A stretch of 64,000 nucleotides of DNA from CAYGLF01 sp964350945 (GTDB lineage Bacteria; Chlamydiota; Chlamydiia; Chlamydiales; JAAZZY01): contig CAYGLF010000002.1 of assembly GCA_964350945.1 (NCBI GenBank), positions 1-64,000 of the forward strand, in the 5' to 3' direction. Below are positions 26,550 through 35,741 of the stretch, in pieces. The notes under the pieces are model-generated. The model was given only the letters and a program-made list of their open reading frames with translations, had not been told where the DNA came from and ran no database searches. The stretch's first letter is position 1, and the number at the start of each line of letters is the position of its first letter. Position numbers and translations under genes: made by a program.

Positions 26550-27731
26550 TTAAAATGTATACTGCGTCTCGAGGCTGAATCCAGTATAATTCATTGGTTG
26601 ACCAAATGCCTGATTTAGGGTCAGTGAACGATCTACTTGAAACCTTAGTGTCACATCATCAGTTAGTGAATACAAGAAGATGATTTCAAACCCTTGAAAG
26701 TTGGTGCTTCCATTAATAGTTGCTTTACTTAAAGCTTGGTGAAGGCTCGTTGGAGTCGCAGGACTTCCAACTCCTGAGACATCCCACTCTGGAAGAGCTT
26801 GCAGTCTACAAAACTGAAGCTGCCCTTGCAAAGAGAAATCTTTTTTCTTTTTAGCGCTCCCGAATTGAGCACCCACATACCCTGCTAGGTTTTCTTTTCG
26901 ATAATTACTCAGGGGATTGCGTGTTGCTCCATGGTTCGCTACCATGGCAGCAAAAACTTTCAGGTCTCTTTTGAGCCACTCAGGCTTATACTCCCACCCT
27001 AGCAAAAACTGGGATAAGTTATACTTAATATCTAAGCTGTTAGCATTATTTTTAGGGCGAATATTTCCCCAGTAAACGAAGGTATAATCAGCATAAAATC
27101 CAAGATCTGCAATGTTATAAAGACCGTGCCTTAAAATCCAAAAAGTTTTTGCCATGTCGATATATACACCTGATGTGAAGCGAACATCTGCAATATTATC
27201 AAGCATATAGGACGTAATCAAAGTCGCCCCATCTCCTTTACTAGAAAACTGAATTTGGGAGTTGTAAATGCGGGTCAAAGTTCTTCGTCCCACGGTCAAA
27301 TCGCATACAAAAGGGCCGTGGGTGGTGAAGTGATACCCAAAGTATGCTCTTGCCAAAGAAAAGTCATTAGCGGTTCCGTTTATAAGGCCTGCCGTATTTT
27401 TAAACTGAGTTCGAGTAACTATCCAGCCTCTTCCTAAAGAATAATTCCAATCTAAGGTCACTCCAACCTTAAACTGGTTGCTCGCCTTTCCTGCAGCGCT
27501 TCCCACTTGGTTTTGTGATCCTAACTGACTGTGAACCGACTTCCAGCTACTTGACATCTGTCCAGAGAGTCCAAATTCGGCCTCTCGAACAAAGCGAGGA
27601 CGAATATTTTGCTTAAGCCACTCTTGGAGTTCTCGAGCGCTATAGCTTTTTGTCATCCTGTATGAGGGAGATAGTTGAGAAAAAAGAGGTGCTGTAAAAG
27701 CCACTAATAAGAATAGGAATTTGTAACGCAT
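26550..27731 (-). CDS. MOMP-like outer-membrane beta-barrel protein B
   Basis: 393 residues with a signal peptide (FLFLLVAFTAPLF then SQLS) and a body of alternating amphipathic strands ending in the aromatic C-terminus FSLETQYTF, the classical barrel-assembly signal. It shares several blocks with the barrel gene upstream on the same strand: W-K-x-VH-x-x-LG, WDVSG(V/F)G, a NxxGFEI-x-x-LYS-T motif and the final strands. I infer a tandem duplication. Likely role: porin or MOMP-like structural protein. Few Cys are present, so disulfide cross-linking of the classical MOMP type is unlikely. Confidence 0.75.
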   Translation of the reverse strand: MRYKFLFLLVAFTAPLFSQLSPSYRMTKSYSARELQEWLKQNIRPRFVREAEFGLSGQMSSSWKSVHSQLGSQNQVGSAAGKASNQFKVGVTLDWNYSLGRGWIVTRTQFKNTAGLINGTANDFSLARAYFGYHFTTHGPFVCDLTVGRRTLTRIYNSQIQFSSKGDGATLITSYMLDNIADVRFTSGVYIDMAKTFWILRHGLYNIADLGFYADYTFVYWGNIRPKNNANSLDIKYNLSQFLLGWEYKPEWLKRDLKVFAAMVANHGATRNPLSNYRKENLAGYVGAQFGSAKKKKDFSLQGQLQFCRLQALPEWDVSGVGSPATPTSLHQALSKATINGSTNFQGFEIIFLYSLTDDVTLRFQVDRSLTLNQAFGQPMNYTGFSLETQYTF

Positions 27732-27795
27732 GATAGAGTAATAAACGTAAATTTTTGCAAGACAGCATAGCTGAACAAGTCAATTTGAGTCTAGA

Positions 27796-27827
27796 AATAG
27801 ATGAAGCCTTTTCAAGCTTCATCTATT
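27796..27827 (-). terminator. Terminator-like hairpin after barrel protein A
   Basis: A perfect 12-bp inverted repeat (27796-27807 with 27816-27827, 8-nt loop) lies between the two barrel genes, just after the stop of the upstream one as read on the minus strand. The T run after it is poor (TTTC), so it may be a weak terminator or a processing/stability hairpin that separates the expression of the two porins. Confidence 0.6.
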
Positions 27828-27843
27828 ATTTTGGAGAGAAACT

Positions 27844-29154
27844 TTAGAAAGCGTAAATCGTGGCTAAGCTAAAGTTTGTGTACTTACTGTCACGTCCAAT
27901 ACCTTTGGTCGTTGCGAGTGAACGCTGAATTCTCATTTCTAAAACTAGCTCGTTGGTTACAGAGTATAACAAGTCGATTTCAAATCCGTTATAGTTCGCA
28001 TTTCCGTTCCCAGGAAAATTCTGTGGCTTAGCAAAGTTGGTGAAACCAAATAGACTTGAGCTGGTCGCATTTCCTCTTCCAAATCCAGAAACGTCCCAAT
28101 CAGGAACAGCATATGGCTGAACGACTTGCCATTGAGTTTGAAACGCCCAGTCTCCTGCTTTTTGAACGCTTCCCATACGAAGGGTTACCCAACCACCAAG
28201 GTTTTGAGAATTCTTTGTTTTTCCGTTAGACAAAGCTTCCATAACACGTTTTCTAGCAAGTGCATTCCAAAGAATCCCACCAAAAAGGCGGACATCACGA
28301 CCAAAAACCTCGGGATTAAAGTCATATCCTAAAACAAACTGATTCGTTTGAAAAGCCCACTTCTCACTTCCTGCAATATAAGGAGCCCCGCCTGCAGGGT
28401 TCGTAAATGAGGTTCTAAGTGTATTTTTATGCCAGTCACAAAAAGCATACTCTGTATAAAAACCAGTATCTAAAATATCATGGAGACCTAGCTGAAAAAT
28501 CCAAACAGGATGACTTTGTACAGCATTAAAAATATAGCCCCCTCCTTGAAAATTAAAATCAGCGAAAGAATCCAGGCTGGTAGAATAAATTCCCGTAAAC
28601 CCGTCTAGAGTAGAGTTAAATTGAATTTGGGAACTATAGAGCTCATAAGATCTTTGACGTCCTACAATCACATCAAAAATAGCCCTGCCATCATCATATA
28701 AATGGTATCCCATGTTTGCTCTAACCAGAGCCAAGTTATTGGCTTGTCCATTGAACAAACCAGCTGCTTCATCAAAGTCTAGCTTGATAGAAGCCCATGT
28801 TTTATCAGCTTTGTAATCTAGGTAGAGGACAAACTCTATCGTAAATGGATTGCTTGGCCACTGACTTGGAGTGTCTGGTCCTGGCATAACAACTTGTGTT
28901 CCTAACTTTTGATGAACATTACGCCATTTAGCTTTGACATCCCCGGCAATGGAGAAATCTCCCGTTTTATTATTTAGAGCAATTCTTTTTGATTTCATCC
29001 ACTCACGCACTGCCCAGGACTCTTTTTGGTCCACAGTATCTAGAAGGTCACTCATTTGCGTTGCAAAATTGTTAGATGTCTCTGCGAAGAGGTAAGGGGT
29101 TGTACAGCAAACAAATGCTATTAATAATAAAGAAAAGTTCTTTAGTAGTTTCAT
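27844..29154 (-). CDS. MOMP-like outer-membrane beta-barrel protein A
   Basis: 436 residues with signal peptide LLKNFSLLLIAFVCCTTPYL then FAETS, repeated amphipathic strands, and a barrel C-terminus FSLATIYAF. Its blocks (WRNVHQKLGTQ, DWDVSGFGRG, YNGFEIDLLYSVTNELVLEM) match the downstream neighbour, indicating paralogy. A strong ribosome site (AAAGGAGA, minus strand, just upstream) suggests high expression. Predicted location is the outer membrane, function porin. Whether it belongs to the MOMP-like or the CT372/AaxA-like barrel group cannot be decided here. Confidence 0.78.
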   Translation of the reverse strand: MKLLKNFSLLLIAFVCCTTPYLFAETSNNFATQMSDLLDTVDQKESWAVREWMKSKRIALNNKTGDFSIAGDVKAKWRNVHQKLGTQVVMPGPDTPSQWPSNPFTIEFVLYLDYKADKTWASIKLDFDEAAGLFNGQANNLALVRANMGYHLYDDGRAIFDVIVGRQRSYELYSSQIQFNSTLDGFTGIYSTSLDSFADFNFQGGGYIFNAVQSHPVWIFQLGLHDILDTGFYTEYAFCDWHKNTLRTSFTNPAGGAPYIAGSEKWAFQTNQFVLGYDFNPEVFGRDVRLFGGILWNALARKRVMEALSNGKTKNSQNLGGWVTLRMGSVQKAGDWAFQTQWQVVQPYAVPDWDVSGFGRGNATSSSLFGFTNFAKPQNFPGNGNANYNGFEIDLLYSVTNELVLEMRIQRSLATTKGIGRDSKYTNFSLATIYAF

Positions 29155-29286
29155 GGAAATCTCCTTTGTTAGCTTATAAGATAGCGTAACTAGCTTACAG
29201 CTTTTTCCAAACCGGTGTATTGATACAAAAAATTGCGCGTGATGTTATCTAAAATTAGATACTTTTTCAAGATAAAATTTTGGAAG

Positions 29287-32151
29287 TTAGCGGATCAAAG
29301 AAGCAGAACTATATTCAGAGCTAGAATCTAAAATGCCCCACTCTTGTGGATGATTTTCATCAAACCACATCTTCCATTGGTGCATCGGAAACCCCTGATT
29401 TCCCAATGAATTGACTCGCCACATTTCCAACTTTAAAGTTGCAGGATTTACCACGAAGGCAAAGTAAAAGTGTGGCCAATTACTATCTGCAAATAAGAGG
29501 GGTTTTGGCAAAAAGAGCCGCTCTTTTCTCATAACTTCAAGAAGCTCTTTTTCCCAATCGAATGAAAAAGAGGCCTTTTTAAAAGTTGCCCCTATAACCG
29601 TCTTTAGAATTTCGAGTAGCTCAGTAGATGCGACCCACTGTCCTGTTTGCAGTAAATGAGTTGCTTTCTCAGCTATCTCGACTGCTTTTTTTAAAGCGCC
29701 TGGATCTAAAGGCAATGCTTGCAAACATTTTTGGCAGTTAAAAAAAAGATCCTTGGAAGATGTCATTGGAAAACACTGATAAATCCAGTGATCAATAGTT
29801 TCAAGGCTAATCGCGAATGGAGCTAAGTTAGGTGGGATTTTTTCAAGACAGTCGACGATCAACTGTCTAAACTCTGAGATGATTACTGGATATGATGGCC
29901 AAGAAATATTTTCTTGAAGCCACGCTCTTAGATAGGGGTGGAAACCCATATGAGCGTCTAAAAAGTAACCTATCTCTAAGGGGGTTACTTTCAAAGTACT
30001 TAAAAATTGGATTTGAGGATCCACAATATAGTCTCGAATCCACGAATAGCTGTAGAGTTCTTGATTCCACAAACTCTTTAGGGGAAGCCATCCGGGCTTA
30101 AATAAAAAGACATGGCCTGGCGAGTACATGAGAAGAGAATCGTTAGGCCGCTTTTTGTATTGAGCTATTTGATCAGCTGGCATTTGACGGAGAGTCTCTA
30201 CAATAAATGCAAATAGCTCCGTTTCATTCGCAATTTTTTTTCTCTGAGCACTAAACTCTAACTCTCTCTTAAAATAATGTTGTAAGAGATTTTCCATAGT
30301 TCCCCCAGAAATATAGCACCAGGGTTTATAGGGCCACTTTTCAAGCTGGGATAGATCATCTTTGGGAAAAGAAATCTGATAGCGCTCACAAATACGCTCA
30401 AAAGAGGCTAGTATAAATTCTTGGGTTTGGATTAAAGAAACTAGCTCTGTAACAATAGAGCGATAAAGATCTTTAAACTCTTCTATTTCAGGATCTTTTG
30501 ACATTTCGTATTCGGTATTGATGAAAAATTCTTTGAGACTTTCAATAAATTCTTCCTGAGTGTGAATGAAAGACCACATTGACGGATCTTGTCTTCCGTG
30601 TTTGAACAAAAGTCTAAAGCCTGCAGGGCTATCTTCTAATACACTCTGATTTAGTTGTTGCATCGACGCATCATAAACCTCTTGAAAATACAGAGGAAAA
30701 AAACGATCGAACCCTTTTAATATTTTGGGTAGCAATAGCGAGACAGCTTCTCGCTTATCAATATACATATCACGATGTTTACGATGAAAGTTGAACTCAT
30801 GCAGGTGATTTTGATATTCTAGTCGTGCCCAGTTTGCCATCTGTTCGCTCTCTACATCAACCACTCTTTTCTCAAGCATCTTAACTCTGAAATATTCTTG
30901 CTCGTACTCTTGAGAGTGCAATTTGATTTTTTCCTCAATGTTCTGCAGTTCTTTTTCCAAAGCTTTGTATATACATTGAGCAAGGCCAAATGGTTTTTTT
31001 GCATCAAAGCCAAGGCTTGTAAATAGATTCCATCTATAGAAATCTGACTGCGTCTCGCCAAAAGAGGCAAAAGTATATTCCCAGGTTTTTAGCAGGGGAT
31101 TTTCGCAGTAATTAATCAGACTATATTGAGCATCTTTGAGACTTTCTTCAAATTTTTCAGTCCGGTTATATGAAGAGACGATCCCATGAGATATCTGCAC
31201 AAAATCTGCAACTTTTGGTTGCAAAGTGGGTGTTAACAGCACTGTAAGCTCATCTTCTTTTAAATTATAATGGATGAGAAGAATTTGACGGATCACTTGA
31301 TAGAGAGATACCTTTTCCCCCTCCAAAAGACTCAGTTTAGCAATAAATTTTTCTTCCAAATTTTTCTGTTTTTTTTCAAGAGGGTCTTTGGCATCAAGTA
31401 TTTTTAAGTTTTCTAGGCAATGAATCAGTTCTGCAGACTCCTTCAGATCACTCTTAGATTGAACTAAGAGGGGCTTATTTAAAAATCCTGGACCCCAAGA
31501 GGTTGAAATAGGAACCACGTGCTCGTTTCCTGAAAAGGTCCTTCTTAAAATTCCAAGACTTAACAGGTCTTCTAAATCTTGAATTAACTGATGCATTTGC
31601 TCACATTGAATATAAATTGCCGGCGCAGTTGCAAAACAAGATCCTACATTTTGCCTGAGTGGATGCAGTAAAGCGGCCACCACAGTTTGCTGGATATGCA
31701 AATGGTTAATATGTTCTTTTTTTGACAGGAACAAACTACTTCTGATTAGTTTTTCGGTCCATGCATTTAAAAGAGGCATCGAAAAAAAGAGGATAGAGCG
31801 TTTAAGAGAGGGATTTAAGAAAAAACAATTCAACTGATTGAGAGCATGTTGATAAAACAAAGCATCTATTTCATAATTTGAAGATAGCTGAAATTGACTT
31901 TGCTTTAATTGATCAATCTCCTCAGAAAGAGTTTTAAATTTACTTTCAACCAGCCTTTTAGCGATTAAAATACTTTTTTCACGGACCCTTTTTTCAGCAG
32001 GATGACAAAATAGACACCTTAAATTTTCCTCTTCAGTCGAATTATTTAGTGAAAAGAGGGAAGTTAAATTATCTGAAAGCTTCCCATCTCGATCTCTTTT
32101 AGAGCGAGGCTGAAAAAATATCGTTTCAATCTGGGGCTGAGGGTCATCCAT
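29287..32151 (-). CDS. Large hypothetical protein with papain-like catalytic signatures
   Basis: A 954-residue protein with no signal peptide. Near residue 165, HPLRQNVGSCFATAPA resembles the papain Q...GSCWAFS active-site helix (Q167, C172). Near the C-terminus, HFYFAFVVNP then MWRVNSLG (H894, N914) resembles the papain His strand and the N-S-W-G asparagine, with a 20-residue His-to-Asn spacing close to papain's 16. Between C172 and H894 lie about 720 residues of mostly helical, charged sequence, including CXXC at 46-49 (CLFC). If the reading is right it is a cysteine protease/transglutaminase-like fold with a huge insertion. It is divergent from thrS. A soluble cytoplasmic or secreted role is open. 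Confidence 0.55.
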   Translation of the reverse strand: MDDPQPQIETIFFQPRSKRDRDGKLSDNLTSLFSLNNSTEEENLRCLFCHPAEKRVREKSILIAKRLVESKFKTLSEEIDQLKQSQFQLSSNYEIDALFYQHALNQLNCFFLNPSLKRSILFFSMPLLNAWTEKLIRSSLFLSKKEHINHLHIQQTVVAALLHPLRQNVGSCFATAPAIYIQCEQMHQLIQDLEDLLSLGILRRTFSGNEHVVPISTSWGPGFLNKPLLVQSKSDLKESAELIHCLENLKILDAKDPLEKKQKNLEEKFIAKLSLLEGEKVSLYQVIRQILLIHYNLKEDELTVLLTPTLQPKVADFVQISHGIVSSYNRTEKFEESLKDAQYSLINYCENPLLKTWEYTFASFGETQSDFYRWNLFTSLGFDAKKPFGLAQCIYKALEKELQNIEEKIKLHSQEYEQEYFRVKMLEKRVVDVESEQMANWARLEYQNHLHEFNFHRKHRDMYIDKREAVSLLLPKILKGFDRFFPLYFQEVYDASMQQLNQSVLEDSPAGFRLLFKHGRQDPSMWSFIHTQEEFIESLKEFFINTEYEMSKDPEIEEFKDLYRSIVTELVSLIQTQEFILASFERICERYQISFPKDDLSQLEKWPYKPWCYISGGTMENLLQHYFKRELEFSAQRKKIANETELFAFIVETLRQMPADQIAQYKKRPNDSLLMYSPGHVFLFKPGWLPLKSLWNQELYSYSWIRDYIVDPQIQFLSTLKVTPLEIGYFLDAHMGFHPYLRAWLQENISWPSYPVIISEFRQLIVDCLEKIPPNLAPFAISLETIDHWIYQCFPMTSSKDLFFNCQKCLQALPLDPGALKKAVEIAEKATHLLQTGQWVASTELLEILKTVIGATFKKASFSFDWEKELLEVMRKERLFLPKPLLFADSNWPHFYFAFVVNPATLKLEMWRVNSLGNQGFPMHQWKMWFDENHPQEWGILDSSSEYSSASLIR

Positions 32152-32264
32152 TTAAATCATCAATTTGTTGATTTTAACTTTTCTTTTGAGGCGAAATGCG
32201 CTAAAGTGGGCCCATCTTTTTGGGATCTAAAAATATTTCAATCCTATCCACCCGTGGATATAAA

Positions 32265-34217
32265 ATGAGCTCTTTATCAAATTGTATGCAAATTAAACTA
32301 AAAAATAAATCTCCTGTTGAACTTTCTGAAAACGCCACAGCACTAGACTGTGCTCGTCACCTCAATCTAAATGCTCCTAATCAAGCTATTGGGGTATGTG
32401 TTAATGGAACAAATGTCGATTTGTCACATCCTTTAACGGATCAAGATGAGCTCCATTTTTGGTCTTTTGACGATCCGGAAGGCAAAGAAATCTTTTGGCA
32501 TACCTCAGCACATGTTCTAGCGCAAGCTGTTTTAAGAATTTGGCCTGATGCCCAGCCAACCATTGGCCCCCCTATTAAAGATGGGTTTTATTATGATTTT
32601 GCAAACCTAACGATCTCTGATGCTGATTTCCCTAAAATCGAAGCTGAGGTGGTGAAAATTATTAAAGAAAACTACGCAACTCAACGCATCGTCTTTGCTT
32701 CCAAAAAAGAGGCTCTAGATGCCTTTAAAGATAATCCTTTTAAAAAAGACCTTATCGAAAGCTTTGACCCAGACTCTCTTCTAACCGCCTACCGACAAGG
32801 GGAATTTTTTGACCTCTGCCGAGGCCCTCACTTAGCTAGCCTTGGGAAAATTAAAGCTTTTAAAGTTTTAAAAACTTCTGGAGCTTATTGGAGAGGTGAC
32901 TCTAAAAATGAGATGCTAACACGCATCTATGGTATAAGCTTCCCTGATAGAATGCTGCTTAAAGACCACCTATATAAGCTTGAGCAAGCTAAGCTTAGAG
33001 ACCATAAGGTCATTGGCCCCAAACTTGATCTTTTTATGCTTAGAGAGGAGGCTCCAGGAATTCCTTTTATTTTGCCACACGGAATGCACGTTTGGAATCA
33101 AATCATCCAATACTGGCAAAAAATTCACCGACGTGAAAACTATTTGGAAATCAAAACTCCCCAGTTAATGACTCGAGAGCTGTGGAAAACTTCGGGGCAC
33201 TGGGATCACTATAAAGAAAACATGTACACTTGTGAAATTGAAGAACGCGACTTTGCCATTAAGCCTATGAATTGTCCCGGCTGTATGTTGTACTATCAAA
33301 GCCAGGTTCATAGCTACAAAGAGCTTCCATTACGTGTTGCCGAGCTTGGACTCGTCCATCGCTATGAAGCCTCAGGAGCTATTTCAGGCTTGATGAGAGT
33401 GCGGGCCTTCCACCAAGATGATGCTCATATTTTCATGAAGCCAGAAGATATTAAAAGCGAAATTCTAAAATCGTTACAGCTTGCCTTTGAAATTTACTCT
33501 TTATTTGGGCTCTCATATCGTATGGAGCTTTCGACCAGACCCACAGAGGGAACTATTGGAAGCGATGAAGAATGGGAAATGACGACTCAGGCTCTTAAAG
33601 ACGCCTTAGATGATTCGAAGTGTGAATATCGCATCAATGAAGGAGATGGGGCATTTTACGGACCTAAAATTGACCTCCACATTGAAGATGCTTTAGGGCG
33701 CTCATGGCAATGTGGAACCATTCAACTCGACATGTCACTTCCCGAAAAATTTGACCTTGAATATGTTACCGATCAGGGGGAACGTATTCGCCCCATTATG
33801 ATCCACCGGGCTCTTTTAGGTTCACTTGAGCGTTTCTTCGGGATTTTAATCGAACATTTTGCGGGTAAATTTCCCCTTTGGATTAGTCCAAGACCTCTAC
33901 GCCTTTTAGCTGTAGCAGATCGCCATGTGGAATATGCCGAAAAGCTTAAAACTCTATTTAACCAACAAGGGATTTTAGCTACTGTCGATGCCACCCATGA
34001 GTCAATTAGTAAAAAAGTGCGTTTAGCTCAACTTGAAAAAGTAAATTACATCCTGATTATCGGTGATAAAGAGGTAGAAAATCAAACTATTGCTCTTAGA
34101 ACTCGAGATAATGTGGTGCACGGAGAAGTAATTATTGAAGAATTTATTGAAAAAATAAAGCAAGAGCTTCTTAATAAGGATTTAAATTCTCCATATGAAA
34201 AAAAAGAAGCCACATGA
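32265..34217 (+). CDS. thrS: Threonyl-tRNA synthetase
   Basis: About 650 residues after the chosen ATG. It shows the ThrRS order: N-terminal TGS domain (LKNKSPVELSENATALDC), the second additional domain with WHTSAHVLAQAV and FFDLCRGPHL (zinc/editing motifs), then the class II catalytic core with KPMNCPGCMLYYQS (zinc-binding Cys), motif 2 LGLVHRYEASGAISGLMRVR and motif 3 RPIMIHRALLGSLERFFGIL, and a C-terminal anticodon-binding domain. An open frame reaches TTG at 32220, but the ATG at 32265 has a better ribosome context and natural length. It overlaps parA by 4 bp (ATGA); thrS-parA-pGP6-like is a conserved chlamydial order. Confidence 0.97.
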   Translation: MSSLSNCMQIKLKNKSPVELSENATALDCARHLNLNAPNQAIGVCVNGTNVDLSHPLTDQDELHFWSFDDPEGKEIFWHTSAHVLAQAVLRIWPDAQPTIGPPIKDGFYYDFANLTISDADFPKIEAEVVKIIKENYATQRIVFASKKEALDAFKDNPFKKDLIESFDPDSLLTAYRQGEFFDLCRGPHLASLGKIKAFKVLKTSGAYWRGDSKNEMLTRIYGISFPDRMLLKDHLYKLEQAKLRDHKVIGPKLDLFMLREEAPGIPFILPHGMHVWNQIIQYWQKIHRRENYLEIKTPQLMTRELWKTSGHWDHYKENMYTCEIEERDFAIKPMNCPGCMLYYQSQVHSYKELPLRVAELGLVHRYEASGAISGLMRVRAFHQDDAHIFMKPEDIKSEILKSLQLAFEIYSLFGLSYRMELSTRPTEGTIGSDEEWEMTTQALKDALDDSKCEYRINEGDGAFYGPKIDLHIEDALGRSWQCGTIQLDMSLPEKFDLEYVTDQGERIRPIMIHRALLGSLERFFGILIEHFAGKFPLWISPRPLRLLAVADRHVEYAEKLKTLFNQQGILATVDATHESISKKVRLAQLEKVNYILIIGDKEVENQTIALRTRDNVVHGEVIIEEFIEKIKQELLNKDLNSPYEKKEAT

Positions 34218-34972
34218 GTCCAAAAATTATCGCTGTCAGCAGTTTTAAAGGGGGCACCGCCAAAACATCTATCGCTCTTCACTTAGGTGCTGCTTTAGCA
34301 AAATACCACCGCCGAAAAGTGTTGCTTGTAGACTTCGACGCCCAAGCAAATCTGACAACAGGCCTTGGATATGACCCCGATCAACACGAGAGTCTAGCTC
34401 AAGTTCTTCAAAAAAAAATGGACCTTAAGCAGGTCACTCTTTCATCAAACCTAAACAATTTAGATATTATCCCTGCAGATACCTGGCTAGAACGCTTGGA
34501 AGTTTCAGGAGAACTAGCCTCTGATCGTTACTCACACGAAAAACTCAAAAACCTGATTCAAGACCTTGACTATGACTTCATCATCATTGACACCCCGCCT
34601 TCACTTTGCTGGCTTACCGAATCAGCTATGATTGCAGCTCACTACTCGCTCATATGCACAACCCCTGAGTTTTATAGCATTAAAGGGTTGGAAAGACTTG
34701 CTGCCTTTATTAAAAACATTCATCTAAGACACCCTTTAGAAATTTTAGGCGTGGCGATTTCATTTTGGAATGCACGAGGAAAAAGCAACGATGCCTTCTT
34801 ACAGGTCATAGAATCTACTTTCCCCAACAAGCTCCTCTCAGCAAAAATTAGAAGAGATATTACAGTTTCTGAGGCAGCTATTTATGGAAGGCCCCTTTTT
34901 GAAACAGCCCCCACCAGTCGGGCCGCAGATGACTATAAAAAACTAACAGAAGAAATTATTTCAAGAATGTAA
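34214..34972 (+). CDS. parA: ParA/MinD-family partition ATPase
   Basis: 252 residues with the deviant Walker A FKGGTAKTSIAL near the N-terminus, the ParA A' box LVDFDAQANLT, and the B motif YDFIIIDTPPSL. ParA ATPases move chromosomal origins or plasmids by binding DNA and a ParB partner. In chlamydiae this gene lies between thrS and a pGP6-D-like gene, as here. It overlaps thrS by 4 bp. No ParB is seen in the window, but a parS-type palindrome lies 7 kb downstream. Confidence 0.92.
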   Translation: MSPKIIAVSSFKGGTAKTSIALHLGAALAKYHRRKVLLVDFDAQANLTTGLGYDPDQHESLAQVLQKKMDLKQVTLSSNLNNLDIIPADTWLERLEVSGELASDRYSHEKLKNLIQDLDYDFIIIDTPPSLCWLTESAMIAAHYSLICTTPEFYSIKGLERLAAFIKNIHLRHPLEILGVAISFWNARGKSNDAFLQVIESTFPNKLLSAKIRRDITVSEAAIYGRPLFETAPTSRAADDYKKLTEEIISRM

Positions 34973-35006
34973 AACAACTTTACATAAGGTGAGGAGTATC
35001 CACGTG

Positions 35007-35741
35007 ATGAGCAAAGTTAACAAGTTTCTATCTCAAAGACTTAAAAAATCAGATAAAACTGATAAAATGTCTTCTCTAACTACACAGTCTATGCAAGGAA
35101 ACCTGACAAGTTTTTCAGGGATTTTTGGTCTAGCTGAGCTCAATACAAATGAAAAAAGTTTGCTTATGCAGCTTTTGAAAAAGTTCTCTGTAGAAAAACA
35201 AGATATCGATGAAGATCTTCAATCCCTAATCAGCCTTACATCTGAAGTAAAAGCAATTAATAACCAAGCTCTTATACTTCACGGAGAGCGCATTCGCGCT
35301 GCTCAAGAAATTTTAAAAAAATATAAAGATGGGGCGTTTACCACTTGGTTAATCAATACCTATGGAAACAGACAGACTCCTTACAATTTCCTTCAGTACT
35401 ATGAGTTCTACGTTAAAATGCCGCAAGCATTAAGACCACTTTTGGAAGTGATGCCCAAGCAGGCAGTGTACACATTAGCCAGCCGCGAGGGAGACATCGA
35501 TGAAAAACAATCCATTGTTCAAAATTATCAGGGAGAGACTAAAAAAGAGCTGATTGAAATCATCCGAGAAACATTCCCTACACGAGATAAAGACAAAAGA
35601 AAGCAGAGTATTGGTATTGGAATGATCAACAATCTTGAACGCCTAAGGCAAAATTTGAGGCTTAATAAAGCCTCTCTAACATCAAAGCAAAGAGAATCGA
35701 TTAAAAACTTACTTCATGAAATTCAAGGTCTACTAGACTAA
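35007..35741 (+). CDS. pGP6-D-like (chlamydial virulence/partition-associated) protein
   Basis: 244 residues; a helical, charged protein that follows parA as the pGP6-D-like protein does in chlamydial chromosomes, with a related protein on the chlamydial plasmid. Recognisable blocks include LILHGERIRAAQEILKKY, FTTWLINTYGNRQTPYNFLQYYEFY and MPKQAVYTLASREG. The function is unknown; co-location with ParA suggests a part in DNA segregation or regulation. The frame opens at GTG 34989; ATG 35007 is chosen because GAGGAG (34991-34996) is ideally spaced for it or for GTG 35004. Its 3' end overlaps the convergent yhaN-like gene by 9 bp. Confidence 0.85.
   Translation: MSKVNKFLSQRLKKSDKTDKMSSLTTQSMQGNLTSFSGIFGLAELNTNEKSLLMQLLKKFSVEKQDIDEDLQSLISLTSEVKAINNQALILHGERIRAAQEILKKYKDGAFTTWLINTYGNRQTPYNFLQYYEFYVKMPQALRPLLEVMPKQAVYTLASREGDIDEKQSIVQNYQGETKKELIEIIRETFPTRDKDKRKQSIGIGMINNLERLRQNLRLNKASLTSKQRESIKNLLHEIQGLLD

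Noticed and set aside
34996..35010. CACGTG before the pGP6-like start as a second parS
   Set aside because: The flanks (ATCCACGTGATGA) do not form the arms of the parS palindrome; the same holds for the CACGTG near 31517.
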